In this document: one piece after another, positions 7,254 to 14,569 of the stretch | How positions within the stretch are numbered: position 1 is the stretch's first letter | Layout of the letters: every line of letters starts with the position of its first letter | Assembly: GCA_945900695.1 (NCBI GenBank) | Contig: CAMDJU010000019.1 | Span: 1 to 19,062, forward strand | Length of the DNA stretch: 19,062 nt | Direction of reading: 5' to 3' | Source of the DNA: Bordetella parapertussis | GTDB taxonomy: Bacteria > Pseudomonadota > Gammaproteobacteria > Burkholderiales > Burkholderiaceae_C | Notes under the pieces: model-generated | Told to the model about the DNA's origin: nothing | Seen by the model: only the letters and a program-made list of their open reading frames with translations | Databases searched by the model: none | Made by a program: the position numbers and the translations under genes

Positions 7254-8876
7254 ATGAAAAACTTTCGAACAGCGTTATTTTTAGTGCTGTCGAGCTTTTG
7301 GATGGGCTCTGTTGGTGCCCTGAGTCTGGGCAATATCAGCTTGCTCTCCAAGCCAGGGGAGCGTTTGCTGGCCGAGTTGGAGGTTAAAGACATCAGCCCG
7401 GTCGAGAACAATGATTTACAGGCGTTTTTGGCCGCCCCTGATTTGTACAGCGTGGCACGAGTGACCCCCTCACCCGAGTTGGCCCTGATCAAAACACAAT
7501 TCAAACGCAAGCCAGATGGCACGGCGGTGATTGAGTTCAGCAGCGAGCGACCGCTCACATCTCCGTCATTGGACATGCTCATCGAATTTCGCTGGGCGAC
7601 CGGACGGCGTGTGTTCATGGGCAATGTTCCCACCCAAGCAACTGTAGTTGCTGCTGCCACGGCCGCGGCCCCACCACCTGCGCCGACCTTGCCCGTGATC
7701 AGCCCACCCGCCGTCGTGGCCCAGCCCGAACCAGCGCCAGCGCCTGTAGCGGCCACCCCGCCAACTCCAACTCCAACTCCAACTCCTGCCCCAGCTCCAG
7801 CTCCAGCCGTGGCTGAAAAAGCACCGGAGCCGCCCACCCCTGCCACCCGAGCGGCCCCAGCAGAGCGGGCCCAAAGCCTCACCGTGGTCCGCGGAGACAC
7901 GGCGGGTGAATTGGCAGCGCGGCACAAAAGCAGCCAGGTGTCCCTGGACCAGATGCTACTGGCCTTGTTGCGCGCCAACCCCGATGCCTTTGTCGACAAC
8001 AACGTCAACCGCCTCAAAGCCGGCGCTGTCCTGAAACTGCCCGGCGACCAAGAGGCCCAACAAACCACCGCCACTGAAGCACGCCAAACCATCAAAGCGC
8101 AGGCCGTTGACTTTGCCAAATACCGCGCCAATTTGGCTGCCGCTGCACCCAGCGCCGAATTGCCCAAGGCTGGTCGAAGCGCTGAAGGCCGGGTGCAAGG
8201 GCAGGTCAAAGATGGCACTGCACAACCCAACCAAGACAAACTCACATTGAGCCAAGCCGACTCGGCCGCAGCCCAAGAGGCCGATAAAGTGGCCGCCCAA
8301 AAACAAGCTGAGCAAGCCACCAAAGACACCCAAACCGCCAGCCAAAACGTGACCGATCTGAATGCCTTGGCCCAGGCCGCCAGTGGCATGGCCGCCCCGG
8401 GTGTCGATGTCAGCGCCCCGCCCGCCAAAGCCAAGGACAGCGTGATTGACGACCTCATTGCGCACCCCTGGACCCCATACGCTGCAGGTGCCTTGGTGGC
8501 ACTGCTGGCATTGCTGGGTTGGGCCCGCAGTCGCCAGCGTGCCAATCAAGACCCCATCTCTGAAGCCTATTCCCGCACCAGCCCTGCCGAAACGAGCCCA
8601 CCAAGTCCGTTTAACTTCGACTTGGATTTGGATGCCAAACCCATGGCTGCGCCAGAACCCCGGCGCGAAGCGGCCACTTCAGTGGACGCAATGCATGCTG
8701 ACATGAACGATGCCCCACCACCCTCAGACTATGAGGTTCGCCTCAACTTGGCCGAGGAGTTGTGGGACATGGGGCAACAAAACACCGCCCGCGCCTTGGC
8801 CGATGAGGTGGTGCGCGAGGCCACGGGCGAGATTCAGCTTAAGGCCCAACGCTGGTTGAGCCAGCGCCAAGCCTGA
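7254..8876 (+). CDS. fimV: FimV/HubP-like polar hub protein
   Basis: A 540-residue inner-membrane protein, shorter than the roughly 700-900 residues usual for FimV. Order: signal peptide 1 to about 22; FimV N-terminal domain from L-S-L-G-N-I (23-28) to about 125; a Pro/Ala/Thr linker 127-205 with perfect P-T and P-A repeats; a LysM-like domain 208-263 (L-T-V-V-R-G-D-T to V-L-K-L-P); an Ala/Gln-rich helical region 266-380; one membrane segment about 408-424; an acidic cytoplasmic part with F-D-L-D-L-D; and the C-terminal FimV domain 493-536 (Y-E-V-R-L-N-L-A-E-E-L-W-D-M-G). In pseudomonads FimV organises the cell pole and supports type IV pili and twitching; HubP has similar roles in vibrios. 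The shortened cytoplasmic part lacks the long TPR-rich acidic region. Only a weak GGA precedes the start. Its place between asd and truA is conserved. Confidence 0.9.
   Translation: MKNFRTALFLVLSSFWMGSVGALSLGNISLLSKPGERLLAELEVKDISPVENNDLQAFLAAPDLYSVARVTPSPELALIKTQFKRKPDGTAVIEFSSERPLTSPSLDMLIEFRWATGRRVFMGNVPTQATVVAAATAAAPPPAPTLPVISPPAVVAQPEPAPAPVAATPPTPTPTPTPAPAPAPAVAEKAPEPPTPATRAAPAERAQSLTVVRGDTAGELAARHKSSQVSLDQMLLALLRANPDAFVDNNVNRLKAGAVLKLPGDQEAQQTTATEARQTIKAQAVDFAKYRANLAAAAPSAELPKAGRSAEGRVQGQVKDGTAQPNQDKLTLSQADSAAAQEADKVAAQKQAEQATKDTQTASQNVTDLNALAQAASGMAAPGVDVSAPPAKAKDSVIDDLIAHPWTPYAAGALVALLALLGWARSRQRANQDPISEAYSRTSPAETSPPSPFNFDLDLDAKPMAAPEPRREAATSVDAMHADMNDAPPPSDYEVRLNLAEELWDMGQQNTARALADEVVREATGEIQLKAQRWLSQRQA
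7761..7808 (+). repeat. Hexanucleotide tandem repeat in the fimV linker
   Basis: CCAACT occurs four times in perfect tandem (7761-7784), then CCTGCC, CCAGCT twice and CCAGCC (7785-7808). It encodes alternating Pro-Thr then Pro-Ala from residue 170. Because the unit is six bases, gain or loss of copies would change linker length without shifting frame, so length variation between strains is plausible. The sequence is directly visible; variability is inferred. Confidence 0.85.
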
Positions 8877-8881
8877 GCGCC

Positions 8882-9682
8882 ATGCGCTTGGCGCTGGGTC
8901 TGAGTTACTCGGGCCAGGCTTATGAAGGTTGGCAAAGCCAACGCTCTGGGCTGACCGTGCAAGACAAGTTGGAGGCCGCACTCAGCGAATTTTGCCAACA
9001 ACCGGTCCACACCCTGTGCGCGGGCCGCACCGATTCGGGGGTGCATGGGTTGATGCAAGTGGTTCACCTCGACACCGATCTGGCGCGCGATATGTCTTCT
9101 TGGGTGCGAGGAACCAATGCTTTTTTGCCATCAGACATCGCGGTGCAATGGGCCCAAGAAGTACCGCCCAACTTTCATGCCCGTGGCAGTGCTTTGGGGC
9201 GGCGCTATGTTTATGTGGTTTTGTCTTCCCCCGTTCGCCCCAGCCTTGAGAGCGGGCGGGTGGGCTGGGTGTTTCGACCCCTTCAAGCCGAGGCCATGCA
9301 AAGGGCAGCCCAGTTGCTGTTGGGCGAACATGATTTCAGCTCTTTTCGGGCCTCTGCTTGCCAATCTCCCACACCGGTCAAAACCCTGCGCAAGATCGAC
9401 ATCTCTGCCTGTGGTGGTGACGACAACCATGCCTATTGGCGCTTTGAATTTGAAGCCAATGCGTTTTTGCACCACATGATTCGCAACATCATGGGTTGTT
9501 TGTTACAAGTGGGCCAAGGCCTTCAACCCGTGTCATGGATGCAAGAGGTGCTGCAAGCCTGCAACCGGGATGTCGCAGCGCCCACCTTTGCGCCCGATGG
9601 CCTGTACTTTTTAGGCCCGCTGTACGCACCAGAATGGGGTTTGCCCACGCGAACGCCTGCGTATGATTGGCTTCCATCATGA
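8882..9682 (+). CDS. truA: tRNA pseudouridine(38-40) synthase
   Basis: A 266-residue pseudouridine synthase that modifies uridines 38-40 in the tRNA anticodon stem-loop. The catalytic Asp51 lies in C-A-G-R-T-D-S-G-V-H-G, the TruA signature. Other family blocks are the N-terminal L-G-L-S-Y-x-G-x-x-Y-x-G-W-Q, N-F-H-A-R-G-S-A-L-G-R-R-Y-V-Y, H-D-F-S-S-F-R-A-S, and F-L-H-H-M-I-R-N-I-M-G. Length fits the family. The start lies 5 bp after the fimV stop and the stop overlaps the trpF start as ATGA, so it is embedded in one transcript with both. Confidence 0.97.
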   Translation: MRLALGLSYSGQAYEGWQSQRSGLTVQDKLEAALSEFCQQPVHTLCAGRTDSGVHGLMQVVHLDTDLARDMSSWVRGTNAFLPSDIAVQWAQEVPPNFHARGSALGRRYVYVVLSSPVRPSLESGRVGWVFRPLQAEAMQRAAQLLLGEHDFSSFRASACQSPTPVKTLRKIDISACGGDDNHAYWRFEFEANAFLHHMIRNIMGCLLQVGQGLQPVSWMQEVLQACNRDVAAPTFAPDGLYFLGPLYAPEWGLPTRTPAYDWLPS

Positions 9683-10371
9683 ACCCATCTGTGTCCACCA
9701 CCCGCATCAAGATGTGCGGCTTTACCCGCGAATCCGATGTGGATGCAGCGGTGGCAGCGGGGGCCAACGCCATTGGCCTGGTGCTCTACCCACCCAGCAA
9801 GCGGTTTGTGGATGCGCAGCGCGCCGCTCAATTGGCCCAACGCTTGCCCGCCTTTGTCACCCCTGTGCTGCTGTTTGTGAACGCCCAAGCCCGCGAGATT
9901 GAATCCGCCGCCGCCCAAGTGCCTGGGGCGTGGCTGCAGTTCCACGGCGACGAAAGCCCCGCCGAGTGTGCCCAGTGGGGCCAACGCCTGGGCCGGCGCT
10001 GGCTGCGCGCCGCGCGCATCCCCCTGGGAGAAGCGTCGCCCCCGTTTGACCTCGTAAAATACGCCCAAGATTACTCACAGGCCAACGCTGTGCTGCTCGA
10101 CGCCCATGTCGAGGGCTACGGCGGTGGCGGCAAGGCATTCCATTGGTCACGGCTTCCAACAAACGTCAATGCTCACCTCGTTTTGTCTGGTGGACTCACA
10201 CCTGCAAACGTGGCCGATGGCATGGCCCATGTGCGCCATCGGGGCCTGTCGCTCGCGGTTGACGTGAGTTCGGGCATCGAGTCCGCGCCTGGCATCAAAG
10301 ACGCCCATTTGATGCAAGCTTTTGTGGCGGCCGTGCGGGCCGCCGACCACCACGCCACCCCCGGCGACTGA
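9679..10371 (+). CDS. trpF: Phosphoribosylanthranilate isomerase
   Basis: A 230-residue (beta/alpha)8 enzyme that performs the Amadori rearrangement of N-(5'-phosphoribosyl)anthranilate to CdRP in tryptophan synthesis. The general base Cys13 is in I-K-M-C-G-F and the general acid Asp141 in L-L-D-A-H; other family signatures are G-L-V-L-Y-P-P-S-K-R, L-Q-F-H-G-D-E, and the phosphate-binding L-S-G-G-L-T and D-V-S-S-G-I-E. I chose the ATG at 9679 because it overlaps the truA stop (ATGA), giving the common truA-trpF coupling; the frame is open 12 bases further up inside truA but no benefit is seen. The C-terminal end (A-A-D-H-H-A-T-P-G-D) is a short tail. trpB follows after 51 bp. Confidence 0.97.
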   Translation: MNPSVSTTRIKMCGFTRESDVDAAVAAGANAIGLVLYPPSKRFVDAQRAAQLAQRLPAFVTPVLLFVNAQAREIESAAAQVPGAWLQFHGDESPAECAQWGQRLGRRWLRAARIPLGEASPPFDLVKYAQDYSQANAVLLDAHVEGYGGGGKAFHWSRLPTNVNAHLVLSGGLTPANVADGMAHVRHRGLSLAVDVSSGIESAPGIKDAHLMQAFVAAVRAADHHATPGD

Positions 10372-10390
10372 TTCCTCCCCTTTGTCTTCA

Positions 10391-10408
10391 CCCGCCTTGC
10401 GGGCTTTT
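10391..10408 (+). terminator. Terminator-like hairpin between trpF and trpB
   Basis: CCCGC (10391-10395), loop CTT, GCGGG (10399-10403), then CTTTTGCC. The five-base-pair G/C stem with a short T stretch resembles a weak intrinsic terminator in the only sizeable gap of the trp run (10372-10422). It could reduce read-through from the housekeeping genes into trpBA, with trpB having a separate start of transcription. The stem is short and the T-run is broken, so strength is doubtful. Confidence 0.3.
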
Positions 10409-10422
10409 GCCTTAAATACCCC

Positions 10423-11706
10423 ATGTCCACCTACCAACAACCCGACGCCAGCGGCCACTTTGGCATTTACGGCGGCAGTTTTGTCAGCGAAACCCTGACC
10501 CACGCCATCGAAGAGCTCAAAGAAGCCTACGCGCAGTACCAACACGACCCGGCTTTCATCGCCGAGTTCAAATCCGAGTTGGCGCATTTTGTGGGCCGCC
10601 CCTCGCCCATCTACCACGCAGCACGCATGAGCCGCGAAATGGGTGGCGCACAGATTTACCTCAAACGCGAAGACCTCAACCACACGGGCGCCCACAAAAT
10701 CAACAACACCATTGGCCAAGCCATGCTGGCCAAGCGCATGGGCAAGCCACGCATCATTGCCGAAACCGGCGCGGGCCAGCACGGCGTGGCCACCGCCACC
10801 ATCTGTGCCCGCTATGGCTTGGAATGTGTCGTCTACATGGGCAGCGAGGATGTGAAACGCCAAAGCCCGAATGTCTACCGCATGAAGCTCTTGGGTGCCA
10901 CCGTGGTGCCGGTAGAGTCTGGCAGCAAAACCTTGAAAGACGCTCTGAACGAAGCCCTGCGTGACTGGGTGGCAAACGTGGACAACACCTTCTACATCAT
11001 CGGCACGGTGGCAGGGCCGCACCCCTACCCGATGATGGTGCGCGACTTCCAAAGCGTGATTGGTGAAGAATGCATCACCCAAATGCCCAATATGCACCAC
11101 GGCCTGCAACCCGACGCGGTGCTGGCCTGTGTGGGCGGTGGCTCCAACGCCATGGGTATTTTTTACCCCTACATCCCGTTTGAGAAAACCCGCTTGATCG
11201 GCATTGAAGCCGCTGGTGAAGGCATGGAAACGGGGCGTCATTCGGCCTCGCTGCAACGCGGCGTGCCCGGCGTGTTGCACGGCAACCGCACCTATGTGCT
11301 GCAAGACGCCAATGGGCAAATCACCGAAACCCATTCGGTGAGCGCCGGTTTGGACTACCCCGGTGTTGGCCCCGAGCATGCGTTTTTGAAAGACATCGGC
11401 CGCGCCGAGTATGTGGGCGTGACCGACCAAGAAGCCTTGGATGCGTTTCACTACCTGTGCCGCATAGAGGGCATCATCCCTGCGCTGGAGTCGAGCCATG
11501 CGGTGGCCCATGCCATGAAACTCGCCAAAACCATGACACCCCAGCAGTCCATCTTGGTGAACCTGTCGGGACGCGGTGACAAAGACATTGGCACCGTGGC
11601 TGATTTGTCCAACGCCGATTTCTTTTGCCGCCCCAGCTGCCAAGGCCAAAGCGTCAAAGGTGAACACGCCATTTCGTTGGCGGCATTGAACGGGAGCAAA
11701 GCATGA
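10423..11706 (+). CDS. trpB: Tryptophan synthase beta chain
   Basis: A 427-residue PLP enzyme that condenses indole with serine to make tryptophan, acting as an alpha2-beta2 complex with TrpA. The PLP lysine is Lys92 in [10 protein letters not shown]; also visible are [10 protein letters not shown], the phosphate-binding glycine loop G-G-G-S-N-A-M-G, and [12 protein letters not shown]. The N-terminus F-G-x-Y-G-G-x-F-V-x-E-T-L is typical of the TrpB1 type that pairs with TrpA. The C-terminal extension (about 20 residues after D-A-D-F-F-C-type sequence) is slightly longer than in enterobacteria. No strong ribosome-binding site precedes the ATG. The stop overlaps the trpA start as ATGA. Confidence 0.98.
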   Translation: MSTYQQPDASGHFGIYGGSFVSETLTHAIEELKEAYAQYQHDPAFIAEFKSELAHFVGRPSPIYHAARMSREMGGAQIYLKREDLNHTGAHKINNTIGQAMLAKRMGKPRIIAETGAGQHGVATATICARYGLECVVYMGSEDVKRQSPNVYRMKLLGATVVPVESGSKTLKDALNEALRDWVANVDNTFYIIGTVAGPHPYPMMVRDFQSVIGEECITQMPNMHHGLQPDAVLACVGGGSNAMGIFYPYIPFEKTRLIGIEAAGEGMETGRHSASLQRGVPGVLHGNRTYVLQDANGQITETHSVSAGLDYPGVGPEHAFLKDIGRAEYVGVTDQEALDAFHYLCRIEGIIPALESSHAVAHAMKLAKTMTPQQSILVNLSGRGDKDIGTVADLSNADFFCRPSCQGQSVKGEHAISLAALNGSKA

Positions 11707-12515
11707 GCCGCATCAACCCCGTGATGGCCGCCCTCAAAGGCGCTGGCCGCCAAGCCTTGATTCCTTATTTGATGGCAGGTTTTCCTGAGCCCTCACACAC
11801 CTTGGGTCTGATGCACGCATTGGTGCAAGGCGGGGCCGACATCATCGAACTGGGCGTGCCCTTCAGCGACCCCATGGCCGATGGCCCCGTGATTCAAAAA
11901 GCTGGCGAAGCCGCGCTGCGCCACGGCGTGGGTATGGGCGAGGTGCTGGCCATGGTGCATGAATTCCGCGCCACCGACATAGCCACCCCGGTTGTGTTGA
12001 TGGGCTACGCCAACCCGGTGGAGAACTACAACCTGAAACACGGCGTCAATAGCTTTGTGAAAGACGCCTCAGCGGCTGGCGTGGACGGTGTGCTCATCGT
12101 CGACTACCCGCCCGAGGAATGCGTGGACTTTGCGGCCAGCTTGCGTGCCCACGACATGGATTTGATTTTCTTGCTCGCCCCCACCAGCACCGACAAACGC
12201 ATGCAGCAAGTGGCGGCGGTGGCCAGCGGCTATGTGTACTACGTGTCGCTCAAAGGCGTCACCGGTTCGGGCGCTTTGAACACCGATGAGGTCGAGGCCA
12301 TGTTGCCGCGCATTCGCCAGCATGTGCACATCCCTGTGGGTGTGGGCTTTGGCATCCGCGACGCCGCCACCGCCAAAACCATTGGCCAAGTGGCCGATGC
12401 AGTGGTGATTGGCAGCAAGTTGATTCAATTGGTGGAAGCTGCCCCCAAGGGCCATGCTGCTGAACAAGCGCGAAGTTTCATGGCCGAGATACGCCAGGCC
12501 ATGGACACGCCCTGA
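11703..12515 (+). CDS. trpA: Tryptophan synthase alpha chain
   Basis: A 270-residue (beta/alpha)8 subunit that cleaves indole-3-glycerol phosphate to indole and glyceraldehyde 3-phosphate; indole is channelled to TrpB. The catalytic Glu49 ([11 protein letters not shown]) and Asp60 (M-A-D-G-P-V-I-Q) fall at the same positions as in the Salmonella enzyme. The phosphate-binding G-V-G-F-G-I-R-D and the V-I-G-S-K-L strand are present. The start overlaps the trpB stop by 4 nt, pointing to coupled translation that would keep the two subunits balanced. The accD gene follows after 68 bp. Confidence 0.98.
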   Translation: MSRINPVMAALKGAGRQALIPYLMAGFPEPSHTLGLMHALVQGGADIIELGVPFSDPMADGPVIQKAGEAALRHGVGMGEVLAMVHEFRATDIATPVVLMGYANPVENYNLKHGVNSFVKDASAAGVDGVLIVDYPPEECVDFAASLRAHDMDLIFLLAPTSTDKRMQQVAAVASGYVYYVSLKGVTGSGALNTDEVEAMLPRIRQHVHIPVGVGFGIRDAATAKTIGQVADAVVIGSKLIQLVEAAPKGHAAEQARSFMAEIRQAMDTP

Positions 12516-12524
12516 GCGGCCCCC

Positions 12525-12551
12525 TTGAGCACCACAATGCCCCTGCATAAT
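12525..12551 (+). promoter_or_regulatory. Candidate promoter for accD
   Basis: TTGAGC at 12525-12530 and CATAAT at 12546-12551, with a TG just before the -10 (TGCATAAT), lie in the 68-bp trpA-accD gap. The 15-bp spacing is shorter than the usual 16-18, which the extended -10-like TG could partly offset. An independent promoter would separate fatty-acid synthesis from tryptophan regulation. This is a motif match by eye only. Confidence 0.3.
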
Positions 12552-12583
12552 CCGCACATGGTCCCCGGGCCCAGGAGAGAACA

Positions 12584-13456
12584 ATGAGTTGGCTAGAAAA
12601 ACTGCTGCCCCCCAAAATTCAGCAAACCGACCCAGCTGACCGGCGCACCGTGCCGGAAGGCTTGTGGGTCAAATGCCCCAGTTGCGAAACTGTTTTGTAC
12701 AAAAACGATTTGGAGCAAAACCAAAACGTGTGCCCCAGTTGTGGCCACCACCACCGCATCACGGCCCGGGCCCGGTTGGATGCTTTTTTAGATGCCGAAG
12801 GCCGTTATGAAATTGGCCAAGAAGTCTTGCCGGTCGATGCCCTCAAATTCAAAGACAGCCGCAAATACCCAGAGCGTTTGAAAGAAGCGTTGGAAAACAC
12901 CGGCGAGACCGATGCCTTGGTGGTGATGGGTGGCTCGGTGCACAACATCAATTTGGTGGTGGCGTGTTTCGAATTTGACTTCATGGGCGGCTCCATGGGC
13001 TCCGTGGTCGGCGAGCGCTTTGTGCGCGGCGTGCACACCGCCATCGAACAAAAAGTCCCCTTTGTTTGCTTCACCGCGACGGGCGGCGCACGCATGCAAG
13101 AGGGCTTGCTGTCCCTGATGCAAATGGCCAAGACCAATGCCGCATTGACCCGACTGGCCAAAAAAGGTCTGCCCTACATCAGCGTTCTGACCGACCCCAC
13201 CATGGGCGGTGTGTCGGCGGGCTTTGCATTTTTGGGCGATGTGGTCATGGCCGAGCCCAAGGCCTTGATCGGTTTTGCCGGTCCCCGCGTGATCGAGAGC
13301 ACGGTGCGCGTGACCCTGCCAGAAGGTTTTCAGCGCGCGGAATTTTTGCTGCAAAAAGGCGCCATCGACCTGATCAGTGACCGGCGCGATTTGCGCAAAA
13401 CCGTGGCCAACACCCTGGCCATGTTGTTGCGCCAACCCGCCGATGCAGTGGCCTGA
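12584..13456 (+). CDS. accD: Acetyl-CoA carboxylase carboxyltransferase subunit beta
   Basis: A 290-residue subunit that, with AccA, transfers the carboxyl group from biotin to acetyl-CoA to give malonyl-CoA, the first step of fatty-acid synthesis. The N-terminal zinc ribbon has four cysteines, C31 and C34 (C-P-S-C) and C50 and C53 (C-P-S-C-G). The crotonase-like core includes [33 protein letters not shown] and [11 protein letters not shown] strong AGGAG lies 8 nt before the ATG, unlike the weak sites of the overlapping genes upstream. In many relatives folC follows accD; here it does not. Confidence 0.98.
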   Translation: MSWLEKLLPPKIQQTDPADRRTVPEGLWVKCPSCETVLYKNDLEQNQNVCPSCGHHHRITARARLDAFLDAEGRYEIGQEVLPVDALKFKDSRKYPERLKEALENTGETDALVVMGGSVHNINLVVACFEFDFMGGSMGSVVGERFVRGVHTAIEQKVPFVCFTATGGARMQEGLLSLMQMAKTNAALTRLAKKGLPYISVLTDPTMGGVSAGFAFLGDVVMAEPKALIGFAGPRVIESTVRVTLPEGFQRAEFLLQKGAIDLISDRRDLRKTVANTLAMLLRQPADAVA

Positions 13457-13516
13457 TATTCGGTCCGATTTTTTCATCCCAGCGCCGCCCTTGCGGCCAC
13501 ATCACGCTGACACATC

Positions 13517-14143
13517 ATGAGCATTCAACTCTTTGCCTTTGACACCCCCAATGGCCGAAAAATTTCCGTGGCTTTGGAAGAAATGGGTTTGCCCTACCAA
13601 GTCCAAGTGGTCAACATCACCAAAGACGACCAGTTCAAGCCTGATTTTTTAAGCATCAGCCCGAACAACAAAATCCCCGCCATCATCGATGCCCATGGCC
13701 CCGACGGAAAACCCATCAGCGTGTTTGAGTCCGGCGCTATTTTGATGTACTTGGCCGAAAAAACAAGCCAGTTCTTGCCTGCCCAGGGCGCTGCGCGGGT
13801 GGCCACCCTGGAGTGGCTGATGTTCCAAATGGGCGGCTTTGGCCCCATGCCCGGGCAAGTGCACCACTTTGCGGGTTTGACCAACGCAGACGACCAGCGC
13901 TATGGCTTGCAGCGCTACATGACCGAAACCCTGAGGCTCTACGCCGTGATGGACAAGCGTTTGGCCAATCACGCGCATTTCGCGGGCGACTTGTCCATTG
14001 CCGACTTTGCCATCTTGGGGTGGGTCTGGCGCCATCCGCGCCACCAAGTGGATTTGGTGCAGTTTCCCCATGTCAAGCGCTGGTTTGACCAGTTGATGGC
14101 ACGCCCTGCGGTACAGCGCGGCTTTGCCGTCGCGCTCAAGTGA
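13517..14143 (+). CDS. yfcG: YfcG-like (Nu-class) glutathione transferase / disulfide reductase
   Basis: A 208-residue glutathione-S-transferase-fold protein closely resembling E. coli YfcG in block order: T-P-N-G-R-K (T10-P11-N12), I-S-P-N-N-K-I-P-A-I (the cis-Pro glutathione-binding loop), F-E-S-G-A-I-L-M-Y-L-A-E-K-T, G-G-F-G-P-M-P-G-Q, and the C-terminal helical S-I-A-D-F-A. The family works with glutathione as a disulfide-bond reductase and in stress defence; there is no active-site Cys in the N-terminal motif, where Thr10 and Asn12 are expected to act. The ATG at 13517 has no clear ribosome-binding site. It stands alone on the plus strand, 60 bp after accD and convergent with the DUF3297 gene 12 bp downstream. 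The symbol is by resemblance. Confidence 0.88.
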   Translation: MSIQLFAFDTPNGRKISVALEEMGLPYQVQVVNITKDDQFKPDFLSISPNNKIPAIIDAHGPDGKPISVFESGAILMYLAEKTSQFLPAQGAARVATLEWLMFQMGGFGPMPGQVHHFAGLTNADDQRYGLQRYMTETLRLYAVMDKRLANHAHFAGDLSIADFAILGWVWRHPRHQVDLVQFPHVKRWFDQLMARPAVQRGFAVALK

Positions 14144-14155
14144 TGCAGAAAGCGA

Positions 14156-14404
14156 TCAGCGGTAAAAAGCTTCGACCCGCCCCTTGAGTTTCAGCAGCAA
14201 AGGTTTGCCTTTGCGGTCCAGCGTTTTGCCGGCCGGCACTTTGACCCAAGCTTCACTGATGCAGTACTCCTCCACATCGTGTCGCTCTTTGTCATTGAAG
14301 CGAATGCCAATCGCATGGGCCAGCACGTCTGCCGAATAATGCGGGCTGCGCTCATCGATGCTGAGGTGATCGGGCAAAGGGGGGCGCTCGGGTGCGGTGC
14401 TCAT
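14156..14404 (-). CDS. DUF3297 family protein
   Basis: An 82-residue basic/acidic soluble protein with no signal or membrane segment. The pattern P-P-L-P-D-H-L-S-I-D-x-R-S-P-H-Y, then G-I-R-F-N-D-K-E-R-x-D-V-E-E-Y-C-I-S-E-A-W, and a Lys-rich end K-G-K-P-L-L-L-K-L-K-G-x-V-E is the DUF3297 signature as I recall it; the function of this family is unknown. I chose the ATG at 14404 because GGAAAG lies 7 nt upstream; an in-frame ATG at 14419 adds five residues with a weaker site. It is divergent from lysS across 165 bp and convergent with the glutathione transferase gene. Confidence 0.85.
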   Translation of the reverse strand: MSTAPERPPLPDHLSIDERSPHYSADVLAHAIGIRFNDKERHDVEEYCISEAWVKVPAGKTLDRKGKPLLLKLKGRVEAFYR

Positions 14405-14569
14405 GTCGGTGCTTTCCATGCAATGGCGGCCATTGTCCTGGATTTGCCGATCGGACTGTCGACAACCCTGGCAAACACTTCAGCCACCTAAAATCCCTCG
14501 TTTGGCGCTTCAGCGCTTGCCTTTCCACCCCTGGCCCGCATCATGTGCGGACCCTCTCACCACTGCCCC
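14405..14569. promoter_or_regulatory. Divergent intergenic region (DUF3297 gene / lysS)
   Basis: 165 bp separate two divergent genes, so both promoters should be here. I see no convincing -35/-10 pair, and no strong ribosome-binding site before the lysS ATG. A small GCGC-TTCA-GCGC element lies near 14507-14518. Nothing else stands out. Confidence 0.35.

Noticed and set aside
7239..7254. 16-base direct match to 18769-18784 (GCCCTGGACACTGCCA)
   Set aside because: One copy lies before fimV and the other inside the SDR gene; a match of this length is close to chance expectation for 19 kb and the contexts differ.
7232..8545. Minus-strand 437-codon open frame opposite fimV
   Set aside because: It is an antisense shadow of a real gene with clear FimV domains; its low-complexity Ala/Gly/Trp composition and lack of family motifs fit an artefact of GC-rich coding sequence.
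10147..11667. Minus-strand 506-codon open frame opposite trpF/trpB
   Set aside because: His/Gly/Val-rich shadow of trpB, which has all catalytic motifs on the plus strand.
13484..13497. GCCGC-CCTT-GCGGC hairpin between accD and the glutathione transferase gene
   Set aside because: The T-run lies before, not after, the stem on the plus strand, and nothing suitable follows on the minus strand, so it is not called a terminator.
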